A stretch of 58,298 nucleotides of DNA. Origin: DATMTS01 sp035564555 (lineage in GTDB: Bacteria > Actinomycetota > Actinomycetes > Actinomycetales > Microbacteriaceae). The stretch spans positions 1-58,298 of the forward strand of contig DATMTS010000033.1 of assembly GCA_035564555.1 (NCBI GenBank). Direction: 5' to 3'. Both the position numbers and the translations under genes were made by a program. This document shows, piece by piece, positions 34,074-42,164 of this stretch. The notes under the pieces are model-generated. The model had not been told where the DNA came from. It made no database searches and was given only the letters and a program-made list of their open reading frames with translations. The first letter of the stretch is position 1, and each line of letters opens with the position of its first letter.

Positions 34074-35294
34074 ATGGCATCCGACATGCTGATCGTGGGC
34101 GGCGGTCTCGCCGCTGCCACCGCGGCCGAGACCATGCGGGACGAGGGTTTCGACGGGAGGATCCGGATCGTCGCAGCCGAGCAGGACCGGCCGTACATCA
34201 GGCCGCCGCTGTCGAAGGAGTACCTGACCGGTGCCGCCGAGCGGGATTCGATCTTCGTGCACCCGGCCGATTGGTATGAACAGCACGACGTGCAACTCAG
34301 CACCGGGTTGACCGCCACGGCGATCGACGCGGCCGGCCACACCGTCGACCTCTCGGACGGCTCGGTGGCCCGCTACGACCGGTTGCTGTTGGCGACCGGC
34401 GCCTCGCCCCGAGCGCTGGACGCCCCGGGGCACGACGCATCCGGCGTGCACCTGCTGCGCACGGCGGGCGACAGCGAGGCGCTGCGGTCGACGATCGCTG
34501 AAGGCGGCAAGCGCATGGTCATCGTCGGCTCCGGGTGGATCGGGCTCGAGGTCGCGTCGGCGGCGCGCGGCTACGGCAACGAGGTCACCGTCATCGGCAT
34601 GGAGGATCAGCCGCTCTCGGTCGCGCTGGGCGACGACCTGGGCCGCGTCTTCCGCGGGCTTCACGAACAGAACGGCGTGCAGTTGCGTCTGCCAGAGGGG
34701 TTCCGGTCGTTCGAGCACTCCAACGGGATCGTCACCGGCGTCGTCACCGAGAAGACCACGCTGCCCGCCGACCTGGTGCTGATCGGGATCGGCGCCGTCC
34801 CGAACGTCGAACTCGCGAAGGCGGCCGGGATCGAGGTGCAGAACGGAGTGCTCGTCGACGCCAACCTGCGCACCAACGCTCCGGACGTGTTCGCCGCCGG
34901 CGACGTCGCGAACGCGTTCCACCCGGTGCTGCAACAGCGCATGCGCAACGAGCACTGGGCGAACGCGATCGCCGGAGGCAAGGTGGCCGGCCGTTCGATG
35001 CTCGGGCAGGACGCCGTGCTCGACGACATCCCTTACTTCTACACCGACCAGTTCGACCTCGGCATGGAATGGTCGGGGTACCCGCCGTTGAGCAAGGACG
35101 CCGATGTCGTCTACCGCGGTGACGTCGACGCACGCGAGTTCATCGCGTTCTGGGTGCGCGACGGGCGAGTCGTTGCGGGTATGAACGTGAACATCTGGGA
35201 CGTGAACGATGACATCCAGGGCCTGATCCGATCGGAGCGCGCGGTCGACCTCGACCGGTTGCGCGACAAGGATGTGCCGATTGCTGATCTATGA
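34074..35294 (+). CDS. Ferredoxin-reductase-like FAD/NAD(P)H oxidoreductase
   Basis: A 406-residue flavoprotein of the BphA4/ThcD/putidaredoxin-reductase group. FAD motif DMLIVGGGLAAATAAETMRD, NAD motif MVIVGSGWIGLEVASAARGY, the second FAD motif DVFAAGDVANAF, and a C-terminal reductase domain with MNVNIWDVNDD. It normally passes electrons to a 2Fe-2S ferredoxin or a Rieske protein; no ferredoxin gene is adjacent. AAGGAG precedes the ATG. Confidence 0.92.
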   Translation: MASDMLIVGGGLAAATAAETMRDEGFDGRIRIVAAEQDRPYIRPPLSKEYLTGAAERDSIFVHPADWYEQHDVQLSTGLTATAIDAAGHTVDLSDGSVARYDRLLLATGASPRALDAPGHDASGVHLLRTAGDSEALRSTIAEGGKRMVIVGSGWIGLEVASAARGYGNEVTVIGMEDQPLSVALGDDLGRVFRGLHEQNGVQLRLPEGFRSFEHSNGIVTGVVTEKTTLPADLVLIGIGAVPNVELAKAAGIEVQNGVLVDANLRTNAPDVFAAGDVANAFHPVLQQRMRNEHWANAIAGGKVAGRSMLGQDAVLDDIPYFYTDQFDLGMEWSGYPPLSKDADVVYRGDVDAREFIAFWVRDGRVVAGMNVNIWDVNDDIQGLIRSERAVDLDRLRDKDVPIADL

Positions 35295-35309
35295 GGCTTC
35301 TCGGGCACG

Positions 35310-36236
35310 ATGGGTGACATGCCCGACGCCGACGCCTCGTACTCGCTGCCCCCGCTGATCTCCCCGGTGCGCCGGATCGGCGCGCACACGTTCGACTTCT
35401 CGCGCCGGGTGGCGGTCATGGCGGTGGTGAATCGCACGCCCGATTCGTTCTACGACCAGGGCGCGACGTTCCGGCTGGAACGGGCCGTTAAGGCCTGCCT
35501 ACGAGCCGTCGACGACGGCGCTGACTGGGTCGACATCGGGGGAGTGCCGTTCGCGCCGGGGCCCGAGCTCTCGGCCGAAGAGGAGGCGGAGCGTGTCGTG
35601 CCGGTGATCCGCGCACTGCGTGAACGCTCCGACATCGTGATCTCGGTCGACACGTTTCGCGCGCAGGTCGCGCGTGCGGCGATCGAGGCAGGAGCCGATG
35701 TGGTCAACGACACCACCGGCATCCACGACCCAGCACTCGCCGAGACCGTGGCCGACAGCGCGGCGACGCTCGTGATCACGCACAGTCTCGCCGCTCCCCG
35801 CACCGTGTATCCACGCCCGAGCTACGGCGACGTCGTCGCGGAGGTTGCGGCGTTCCTGAGGCAACGCGTGAAGCTGGCGGTCAGCCTCGGCGTACCGGAA
35901 GAGCGCATCGTGATCGACCCCGGCCACGATCTGAACAAGAACACCCTGCACTCGCTGGAGCTGACCAGACGGCTCGGCGAGATCGCCGCCATCGGGCTGC
36001 CGACGCTGGCCGCGGTCTCGAACAAGGACTTCATCGGCGAGACGCTGGATGCCGACCGCGCCGACCGCATCGAAGGTACGCTCGCCGCCGCGGTGTTCTC
36101 GATCGTTCAGGGCGCGCGCATCGTGCGGATGCACAACGTGCGCGAATCGGTCGCGGCGGTGCGGATGACCGAGGCGCTTTTGGGCCTGCGCGAACCCGCC
36201 TACCTGAAACACAACATGGGAGAGGCCAATGAGTGA
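35310..36236 (+). CDS. folP2: FolP2-like dihydropteroate synthase homologue
   Basis: A 308-residue TIM-barrel protein. The first signature is AVMAVVNRTPDSFYDQG, the FolP2 form, rather than the N-T-x-DSF-DGG of true DHPS; the second signature IGGESTRPG is replaced by IGGVPFAPGPE. Lys in SNKDFIGET and RMHNV (normally R-x-H-D) are partly conserved. Mycobacterial FolP2 lacks DHPS activity, so a different pterin or other substrate is likely. Start ATG 35310 or 35319. Overlaps the next gene by 8 bases. Confidence 0.85.
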   Translation: MGDMPDADASYSLPPLISPVRRIGAHTFDFSRRVAVMAVVNRTPDSFYDQGATFRLERAVKACLRAVDDGADWVDIGGVPFAPGPELSAEEEAERVVPVIRALRERSDIVISVDTFRAQVARAAIEAGADVVNDTTGIHDPALAETVADSAATLVITHSLAAPRTVYPRPSYGDVVAEVAAFLRQRVKLAVSLGVPEERIVIDPGHDLNKNTLHSLELTRRLGEIAAIGLPTLAAVSNKDFIGETLDADRADRIEGTLAAAVFSIVQGARIVRMHNVRESVAAVRMTEALLGLREPAYLKHNMGEANE

Positions 36237-36972
36237 GATCCGCCGCATCCTTCCCGGCCCGGGCACCGCGCTCGACGACGAGGAACTCGCCGCGCTCTAC
36301 GCCGAAGGCGTCGGGGAAGCACCGTGGACCCGGGTCAACTTCGTCTCCAGCCTCGACGGCTCGGCGACCCACGCCGGCCGATCCGCTGGGCTTTCGGATG
36401 ACGCGGATCGACGCGTCTTCGACCTGCTACGACGTCTCTGCGACGTCGTCGTGGTGGGCGCGGGAACCGTGCGCATCGAGGGATACGGGGGGATGCGGGT
36501 GGATGATGCGTCGGCCGCGTGGCGAGAAGAGCACGCGCTGGCACCGCAGCCCGTGTTCGCCGTGGTCTCCGCTCGACTCGATCTCGATCCGGCTTCCAGC
36601 GTCTTCCGTGACGCGCCGCGACGGCCGATCGTGCTGACCGGCTCCGCGGCTCCTGCCGACCGGCGCGCTGCCCTGGCCGAGGTCGCGACGGTGATCGAAT
36701 GCGGCCCTGCGCACGTGCAGACCCGTGAGATGACCGCGGCGCTCGCCCGTCTCGGGCTGCGGCGCATCCACTGCGAAGGCGGGCCGCACCTGTTCGGCTC
36801 GCTCGTCGCCGACGGCACCGTCGACGAGCTGTGCCTGACCCTGAGCCCGATGCTCGAGGGCGGAACCGGTCCCCGTATCATCAACGGCGTCGGCTCGGTG
36901 CCGCTCGGCATGCGGCTGAAGCACGTGCTGGCCTCCGGCGACACGCTGCTGCTGCGCTACCTGCGCGACTGA
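36229..36972 (+). CDS. RibD C-terminal-domain (pyrimidine reductase / DHFR-like) protein
   Basis: A 247-residue reductase with the RibD_C/DHFR fold: WTRVNFVSSLDGSATHAGRS near the start, DVVVVGAGTVRIEGYGGMRV (NADPH loop) and RRIHCEGGPHLFGSLVADG. No deaminase domain is attached. It resembles M. tuberculosis Rv2671, a RibD-like protein reported to have dihydrofolate reductase activity; this is recalled family knowledge. Coupled to the FolP2-like gene by an 8-base overlap. Confidence 0.88.
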   Translation: MSEIRRILPGPGTALDDEELAALYAEGVGEAPWTRVNFVSSLDGSATHAGRSAGLSDDADRRVFDLLRRLCDVVVVGAGTVRIEGYGGMRVDDASAAWREEHALAPQPVFAVVSARLDLDPASSVFRDAPRRPIVLTGSAAPADRRAALAEVATVIECGPAHVQTREMTAALARLGLRRIHCEGGPHLFGSLVADGTVDELCLTLSPMLEGGTGPRIINGVGSVPLGMRLKHVLASGDTLLLRYLRD

Positions 36973-37002
36973 CGCGGATGCCCCCGGGCGGGAGTGCACG
37001 GC

Positions 37003-38643
37003 TCAGGCGGCTATGGCATCCGCGTCGAGGATCGTGTAGCTGTAGCCCTGTTCAGCCAGGAACCGTTGCCTGTTCTGCGCGAAGTCCTGATCGACGGTGT
37101 CGCGGGAGACGAGCGTGTAGAAGTTCGCCGACAGGCCCGACTCCTTCGGGCGCAGCAGCCGGCCGAGGCGCTGCGCCTCCTCCTGACGAGAGCCGAACGA
37201 GCCGCTGACCTGGATCGCCACGGTCGCCTCGGGCAGGTCGACCGAGAAGTTCGCGACCTTGCTGACGACGAGCACCGGCGTGCTGCCGTCTCGGAACTCC
37301 TGGTAGAGCCGCTCGCGTTCGTCAACGGGGGTCGCCCCGGTCAGCGAGGGAGCGCCCAGGACGTCCGCCAGTTCGTCGATCTGGTCGAGGTACTGACCGA
37401 TCACCAGGATGCGCTCACCCGCGTGCCGGGCGACCAGACGGCGCACGATTGCGAGTTTCGCGGGTGCGGTGGCGGCGAGCCGGTATCGCTCATCGTCGGG
37501 CGCCGCGGCGTACGAGAGCCGGTCGGACTGCGGCAGATCGATGCGCACCTCGTAGCAGGCCGCAGGGGAGATGTAGCCCTGCGCCTCGATCTCCTTCCAG
37601 GGGGCGTCGAAGCGCTTGGGCCCGATCAGGCTGAACACGTCGCCTTCGCGTCCGTCTTCGCGCACGAGTGTCGCGGTCAGTCCGAGCCGCCGTCTGGCCT
37701 GCAAATCGGCGGTGAGCTTGAACACGGGAGCCGGCAGGAGGTGCACCTCGTCGTAGATGACCAAGCCCCAGTCCATGGCATCCAACAGGGCGAGGTGCGC
37801 GTACTCTCCCTTTCGCTTCGCCGTGAGGATCTGATAGGTGGCGATCGTGACCGGACGCACCTCTTTCACCTGACCGGAGTATTCGCCGATCTCCTCGGCG
37901 GTGAGCGTCGTGCGGCGCAGCAGTTCGTCGCGCCACTGCCGTGCGGAGACCGTGTTGGTGACCAGGATGAGGGTCGTGGTCTTCGCGGTGGCCATTGCTC
38001 CGGCGCCGACGAGCGTCTTACCGGCGCCGCAGGGCAGCACCACGACCCCGGAGCCGCCGTCGAAGAAGTTGTCGACCGCCTTGTTCTGGTAGTCGCGCAG
38101 GTGCCAGCCCTGTTGCACCAGATCGATCGGGTGCGGCGTTCCGGGGGTGTAACCGGCGAGGTCCTCGGCGGGCCAGCCCAGCTTGACCAGTTCCTGCTTG
38201 AGCTGTCCACGTGCCCAGGCGGCCACGGCGAAGGTCGTGTCGTCGATGCGTTCGGCCAGCAAGGGAGCGATGCGCTTGGCGCCGGTCACCTCGGTCAGAA
38301 TGGCGATGTCTTCACTGCGCAGCACGAGCGCGCCCTCGGCGTCGCGCTCGATCGTGAGCCGGCCGTAACGGGCCACCGTCTCGGTGATGTCGACCGTGAC
38401 GGTCTGCGGGATCGGGAACTTGGAGTACGTCTCGAGCGTACGGAGCATGTCGGCGGCCCGATGGCCCGCGGCCCGGGCGTTCCAGAGGCCGAGGCGCGTG
38501 ATGCGGTAGGTGTGGATGTGCTCGGGCGCGCGCTCGAGTTCCGCGAACACGGCGAGGTCGTGCCGCGCGTCTTCCGCCTGCGGGTGGGCGACCTCCAGCA
38601 GCACGGTGCGGTCGCTTTGCACGATCAGGGGGCCGTCAGACAT
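37003..38643 (-). CDS. XPB-type DNA repair helicase
   Basis: A 546-residue superfamily 2 helicase. N-terminal XPB damage-recognition-like domain, then LRDYQNKAVDNFF (Q motif), Walker A VVVLPCGAGKTLVG, motif II YDEVHLLP, motif III GLTATLVREDG (including the RED motif of XPB), and motif VI SGSFGSRQEEAQRLGRLLRP. Bacterial XPB unwinds 3'-5' and annealing activity is known for the mycobacterial enzyme. The neighbour upstream encodes its usual partner. Confidence 0.94.
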   Translation of the reverse strand: MSDGPLIVQSDRTVLLEVAHPQAEDARHDLAVFAELERAPEHIHTYRITRLGLWNARAAGHRAADMLRTLETYSKFPIPQTVTVDITETVARYGRLTIERDAEGALVLRSEDIAILTEVTGAKRIAPLLAERIDDTTFAVAAWARGQLKQELVKLGWPAEDLAGYTPGTPHPIDLVQQGWHLRDYQNKAVDNFFDGGSGVVVLPCGAGKTLVGAGAMATAKTTTLILVTNTVSARQWRDELLRRTTLTAEEIGEYSGQVKEVRPVTIATYQILTAKRKGEYAHLALLDAMDWGLVIYDEVHLLPAPVFKLTADLQARRRLGLTATLVREDGREGDVFSLIGPKRFDAPWKEIEAQGYISPAACYEVRIDLPQSDRLSYAAAPDDERYRLAATAPAKLAIVRRLVARHAGERILVIGQYLDQIDELADVLGAPSLTGATPVDERERLYQEFRDGSTPVLVVSKVANFSVDLPEATVAIQVSGSFGSRQEEAQRLGRLLRPKESGLSANFYTLVSRDTVDQDFAQNRQRFLAEQGYSYTILDADAIAA

Positions 38644-38720
38644 AACGGTCCAGTCTACGCGGCCGGCGACGAAGCCGGGGCACCGGAGCGGACCCGACCC
38701 GGTGCCGCTACGCGGCGTAC

Positions 38721-40589
38721 CTAGATGGGACGCACGGTGCGGATGCTCGACAGCGGCAGCGTGCGCTCGATATCGCTCGCGCGATCGCGGGCACGCAAGC
38801 GACCGCCGCCGAGTCCGGTCGGCTCCAGGCTGAACTCGATCTCCCGGCCGTCGGGCAGCGCCACCGAGACCAGCAGCGTGGTGTGCGAGCGCACCGCGGC
38901 ATCCAATTGACGGGAGAGCCAGGCCTGCGAGTTCTGACCGATCTGGGGCGCCGCCCGCAGCCGGCGCACGACCTCTTCGGTGCGGTCGTCAGCTGCTTCG
39001 GTATGGCGTGGTGACGCGACGTGCCGGGCGACCACGCTTTCGATGCGTCCGCTCTCGTCTTCGGCCGCAGCGGGATACCCGGCGTCGACCAGCGCCCAGT
39101 AGACGATGTCGCGGGGCAGCCGGCTCACGAGTCGTCGCCCGTCGCGGATAGGCGCCACGCCGGCAAGCGATTGATCGACCTCGATGGTGCCCAGCACCGG
39201 GTCGTCGTCGGAGATGATCGCGGTCTGCGCCCGTTCGCCCGTCAACCCGCGCACGCGCACCCGGCCGAACCGCGCCGCCGCATCCGTGATCAGGTACTCG
39301 AGCGGCTGCGGGATGCCGGTCAGCGAGATCGAACCGAGAAACGCGCGCAGTGACTGCGCCGTCTCGCCACAGGCGATGGCCCGGGCCAGCGACGCGGCGG
39401 AGACCCGGTAGGTGGAGGCGAGGGCCCGGCTTTCCACGTCGGCCATCACGCGCAGACGCGTGTCGAGCTCGGGAGCCAACGGGCCGGGTGACACGATCGA
39501 CAGATCGTGCTGCAGGTAGGCGTGATCCACCTCCGCGGGAAAGGCGGCGGCAAGAATGGATGCCGCTGCCTCCGGACCGCTCTCCAGCAGCACCGCACCA
39601 GCCGTGCTAGGCACGCGGCGAACCGTGATGCCGAGCAGCTCGGCGGCTGTGGTGGCGGCATCCAGCCGGTGGCCGAGCTCGGCGAACGACGCCGGGTACC
39701 GCCATCGCATCCAGTCGTGCAGCGATGATCCCCATGGAACGTGCGCGTGCGAGAGCAGCAGACGGCGGATGTCGGTCGCCAGACTGGAACGCCAGGCACC
39801 GGCGAGCACGGTCCAACGTCGGGCCGTGCTCAGGTGCAGCCAGCGCGATGCGGCGGCCGTGGGCAGCCAAACGTTGCCGTCGCGGCCGACGAGGCCCGCG
39901 CGTTCGGCCGCGCTCAGCACGACAGGCACCTGCTCCTGCCGCACGCCCAGCCCAGCCGTCAGGCGACGTGAATCCGGCAGCGAGAGGCCGCCCTTCTGCA
40001 GTTCGCGGGCCGGTTCGCGCTCGAGTTCGGCGAGCAGTTCCGCGACGGCGGCGACCGCCGCGAATGCGCGTTCCGCGGCGAAGCTGTCGAGCTTCGTGTG
40101 ATCGGGAACCGCGGCGGTCGTCTGCGGACGGGGCTCCGCCGCCGTCGCGAGGGCCGACGCATCCGGCAGGCCCTCGGCCGGCCACGCCGCGAGTCGGTCA
40201 CGCACCTGCTGGTACGCGGTGAACCGGCCGGCCTCCTCCTCGACGAGCAGGCCATCGGCGAGTCTCTGCAGCAGTTGCGGGATCGCCTGCAGCCGCAGCT
40301 CGCGTCGCCCTTCTCCGTCGCCGGATGCCTGCTGCCAGCGCTTCAGAAGCTCGGAGACGATCCGCTCATCAGCGCCCGGCGAAGCCGCGACGGCGCACAG
40401 TACGGCAAGCGCATCCCGATCCAGCGGGCCGAGCGCGCGTTGCACCGCGGCCGGGTCGAGCAGCGCCTCGGCGAGATCGAAGAAGTCGTCGATGCGGGTG
40501 CGCCCGACCACGCGCTCGGCGATCAGCGCGGCCAAGTCGTCGTCGCTGAGGCGTGCGAGTCGACCGGCAAGGGAGAGCGCGCTGGTCAT
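38721..40589 (-). CDS. Helicase-associated-domain protein (XPB partner)
   Basis: A 622-residue protein without Walker motifs. The N-terminus (LARLSDDDLAALIAERVV, DFFDLAEALLDPAAVQRALG) and the middle part (winged-helix-like, with VLSAAERAGLVGRDGNVWLP) match the actinobacterial Rv0862c-type family found next to XPB. The C-terminal part reads like a helicase-associated beta domain (LPDGREIEFSLEPTGLGGGR). It lies 77 bases upstream of the XPB gene, same strand, and could modulate the helicase. Confidence 0.8.
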   Translation of the reverse strand: MTSALSLAGRLARLSDDDLAALIAERVVGRTRIDDFFDLAEALLDPAAVQRALGPLDRDALAVLCAVAASPGADERIVSELLKRWQQASGDGEGRRELRLQAIPQLLQRLADGLLVEEEAGRFTAYQQVRDRLAAWPAEGLPDASALATAAEPRPQTTAAVPDHTKLDSFAAERAFAAVAAVAELLAELEREPARELQKGGLSLPDSRRLTAGLGVRQEQVPVVLSAAERAGLVGRDGNVWLPTAAASRWLHLSTARRWTVLAGAWRSSLATDIRRLLLSHAHVPWGSSLHDWMRWRYPASFAELGHRLDAATTAAELLGITVRRVPSTAGAVLLESGPEAAASILAAAFPAEVDHAYLQHDLSIVSPGPLAPELDTRLRVMADVESRALASTYRVSAASLARAIACGETAQSLRAFLGSISLTGIPQPLEYLITDAAARFGRVRVRGLTGERAQTAIISDDDPVLGTIEVDQSLAGVAPIRDGRRLVSRLPRDIVYWALVDAGYPAAAEDESGRIESVVARHVASPRHTEAADDRTEEVVRRLRAAPQIGQNSQAWLSRQLDAAVRSHTTLLVSVALPDGREIEFSLEPTGLGGGRLRARDRASDIERTLPLSSIRTVRPI

Positions 40590-40649
40590 CTGCGCCCCAC
40601 CCGAGAGGGTGACCGCTGAGTGCGGGGATGCGGCACGGGCGCCAGCGTG

Positions 40650-40919
40650 CTACCGCCCTGCGTTCGACTTGCCGCGGCCGACGAGACTGATGATCAGCAA
40701 CGCGAGGATCAGCACGAAGGCGACCGGGAGCCCGATCATCGGAACGAACATCACCGTCGGCCAGACCCCATCCCCGTGGGCCTGCGCGCGAGCCGCGCCG
40801 AGGGCGTAGCCGGCGATCAGCGCGGCGATCGCCAGCAGAGACAGCCCGACGAGCGCTGCGGTCATGTACGCCAGGATGCGCTGCACGCGCGAGACGGGCT
40901 GGGGGGTCTGAAGGCTCAC
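40650..40919 (-). CDS. Small two-helix membrane protein
   Basis: An 89-residue protein with helices TAALVGLSLLAIAALIAGYA and VMFVPMIGLPVAFVLILALL, ending in a basic GRGKSNAGR. GTG at 40919 with TATCCT 7 bases upstream (leaderless pattern). The frame continues far upstream, but there it is antisense to the cold-shock gene. No function recognised. Confidence 0.75.
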   Translation of the reverse strand: MSLQTPQPVSRVQRILAYMTAALVGLSLLAIAALIAGYALGAARAQAHGDGVWPTVMFVPMIGLPVAFVLILALLIISLVGRGKSNAGR

Positions 40920-40926
40920 GAAATCA

Positions 40927-40932
40927 AGGATA
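40927..40932 (-). promoter_or_regulatory. Likely -10 element of a leaderless promoter
   Basis: TATCCT on the minus strand, 7 bases before the GTG at 40919. Confidence 0.5.
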
Positions 40933-40973
40933 ATTGAGGTTGGACACGAGTTGCCCGAAAGAAAGAGGTTCCG

Positions 40974-41354
40974 ATGCCTACCGGCAAGGTCAAGTTCTAT
41001 GACGACGAGAAGGGTTTCGGCTTCATCAGCTCGGATGATGGCGGCGAAGTCTTCCTGCACGCCTCCGCCTTGCCCGCCGGAGCAGTGGTGAAATCGGGTA
41101 CCCGATTGGAGTTCGGAATCGCCGATGGCAAGCGCGGAGCGCAGGCACTGTCGGTGCGCGTGCTCGACACCCCGCCCAGCGTGGTGAAGATGCAACGCAA
41201 GTCGGCCGACGACATGGCGATCATCGTCGAAGACCTCGTGAAGCTTCTCGACGGCATCGGCACCAATCTGAAGCGGGGCAAATACCCCGACAGCACGCAC
41301 GGTCGCAAGATCGCGGCGGTGCTGCGCAAGGTTGCGGACGACCTGGATGCCTGA
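40974..41354 (+). CDS. Cold-shock-domain protein with a C-terminal extension
   Basis: A 126-residue protein: cold-shock domain (TGKVKFYDDEKGFGFISSDD with RNP1; VFLHASAL with RNP2) plus about 60 extra residues ending in KIAAVLRKVADDLDA, predicted helical. This long type (CspB-like) is common in actinobacteria. AAAGAGG precedes the ATG. Overlaps the DUF3027 gene by 8 bases. Confidence 0.92.
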   Translation: MPTGKVKFYDDEKGFGFISSDDGGEVFLHASALPAGAVVKSGTRLEFGIADGKRGAQALSVRVLDTPPSVVKMQRKSADDMAIIVEDLVKLLDGIGTNLKRGKYPDSTHGRKIAAVLRKVADDLDA

Positions 41355-42063
41355 CGTCGACGAGGCGCTCGTCGCCGCTGTCGCAGTGGCGCGGGAAGCG
41401 CTCGAGGAGATCACTCCGGCTTGGACGATCGGATCTCCGGCCGGTTATGCGGTCGAGGGTGAACGCGTCGTCTCGCATCGTTTCGCGTGCGAGTTGCCGG
41501 GATATCCGGGCTGGAACTGGACGGTGACGCTGGCCAGAGTCGACGAGACCTCCGATCCGGCCGTGCTCGAAGCCGAATTGCTGCCCGGCGACGACGCGCT
41601 GCTCGCGCCGGACTGGGTGCCGTGGTCGGAACGCCTTGCTGACTATCAGGCGGCTCTCGACGCCTCTCACCTCCAACAGCAGGCAGCCGACGATGATGAC
41701 GACGAGGAGACCGACGACGCCGACGACGACGAGGATGCCGATGATCTCGACGCCGATGATCTCGACGAGGGCGACATCGACGGCGTCGACATCGACGAAC
41801 TGCATCCGATCGACGAGGACGATGAGGCAGTCGAGGCGGCCGATGCCGAAGCCGATGCCGAAGCTGAGGACGCCGACTCCGACTACGAGACCGACGAGAT
41901 CACCGGTGCAGAGTTAGCGGCGCTTCAGCTGCAGGTAGACGAGCCCGAGGATGCCCAGGCCGACGCCGATCACGGCGCACCACATCCACCACAGGTCGCC
42001 GGAGGCGGCGAGGGATCCGGCTCCGATCAGCAGCGCGACGAGGGCGACGAGCCACAGCACTGA
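41347..42063 (+). CDS. DUF3027 protein with a long acidic tail
   Basis: A 238-residue protein. Residues 1-105 are the DUF3027 core (EALEEITPAWTIGSPAGYAV, LPGYPGWNWTVTLARVD, DWVPWSERLADYQAALD). From about residue 115 the chain is a disordered Asp/Glu tract (DDDDEETDDADDDEDADDLD and more). The final 50 codons are antisense to the DUF2530 gene. In M. tuberculosis DUF3027, DUF2530 and serC are also neighbours. Function unknown. Confidence 0.85.
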   Translation: MPDVDEALVAAVAVAREALEEITPAWTIGSPAGYAVEGERVVSHRFACELPGYPGWNWTVTLARVDETSDPAVLEAELLPGDDALLAPDWVPWSERLADYQAALDASHLQQQAADDDDDEETDDADDDEDADDLDADDLDEGDIDGVDIDELHPIDEDDEAVEAADAEADAEAEDADSDYETDEITGAELAALQLQVDEPEDAQADADHGAPHPPQVAGGGEGSGSDQQRDEGDEPQH

Positions 42064-42153
42064 GCCGACCCCGATCGCGAGGCGATCATCCGTCTGCGCC
42101 GCAGGCGGATTCGGACGGCGCCGCGACTCGCGCACCCACAGGCGTACTCGCAT
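41914..42153 (-). CDS. DUF2530 small membrane protein
   Basis: A 79-residue protein with a basic N-terminus (RVRLWVRESRRRPNPP) and two helices, GSVLWLVALVALLIGAGSLA and WCAVIGVGLGILGLVYLQL. Matches the DUF2530 pattern. It follows serC by 11 bases on the same strand. 150 bases overlap the DUF3027 gene tail-to-tail. ATG at 42153; the longer frame upstream is antisense to serC reading and was discarded. Confidence 0.8.
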   Translation of the reverse strand: MRVRLWVRESRRRPNPPAAQTDDRLAIGVGSVLWLVALVALLIGAGSLAASGDLWWMWCAVIGVGLGILGLVYLQLKRR

Positions 42154-42164
42154 CCGGGGGCCGA

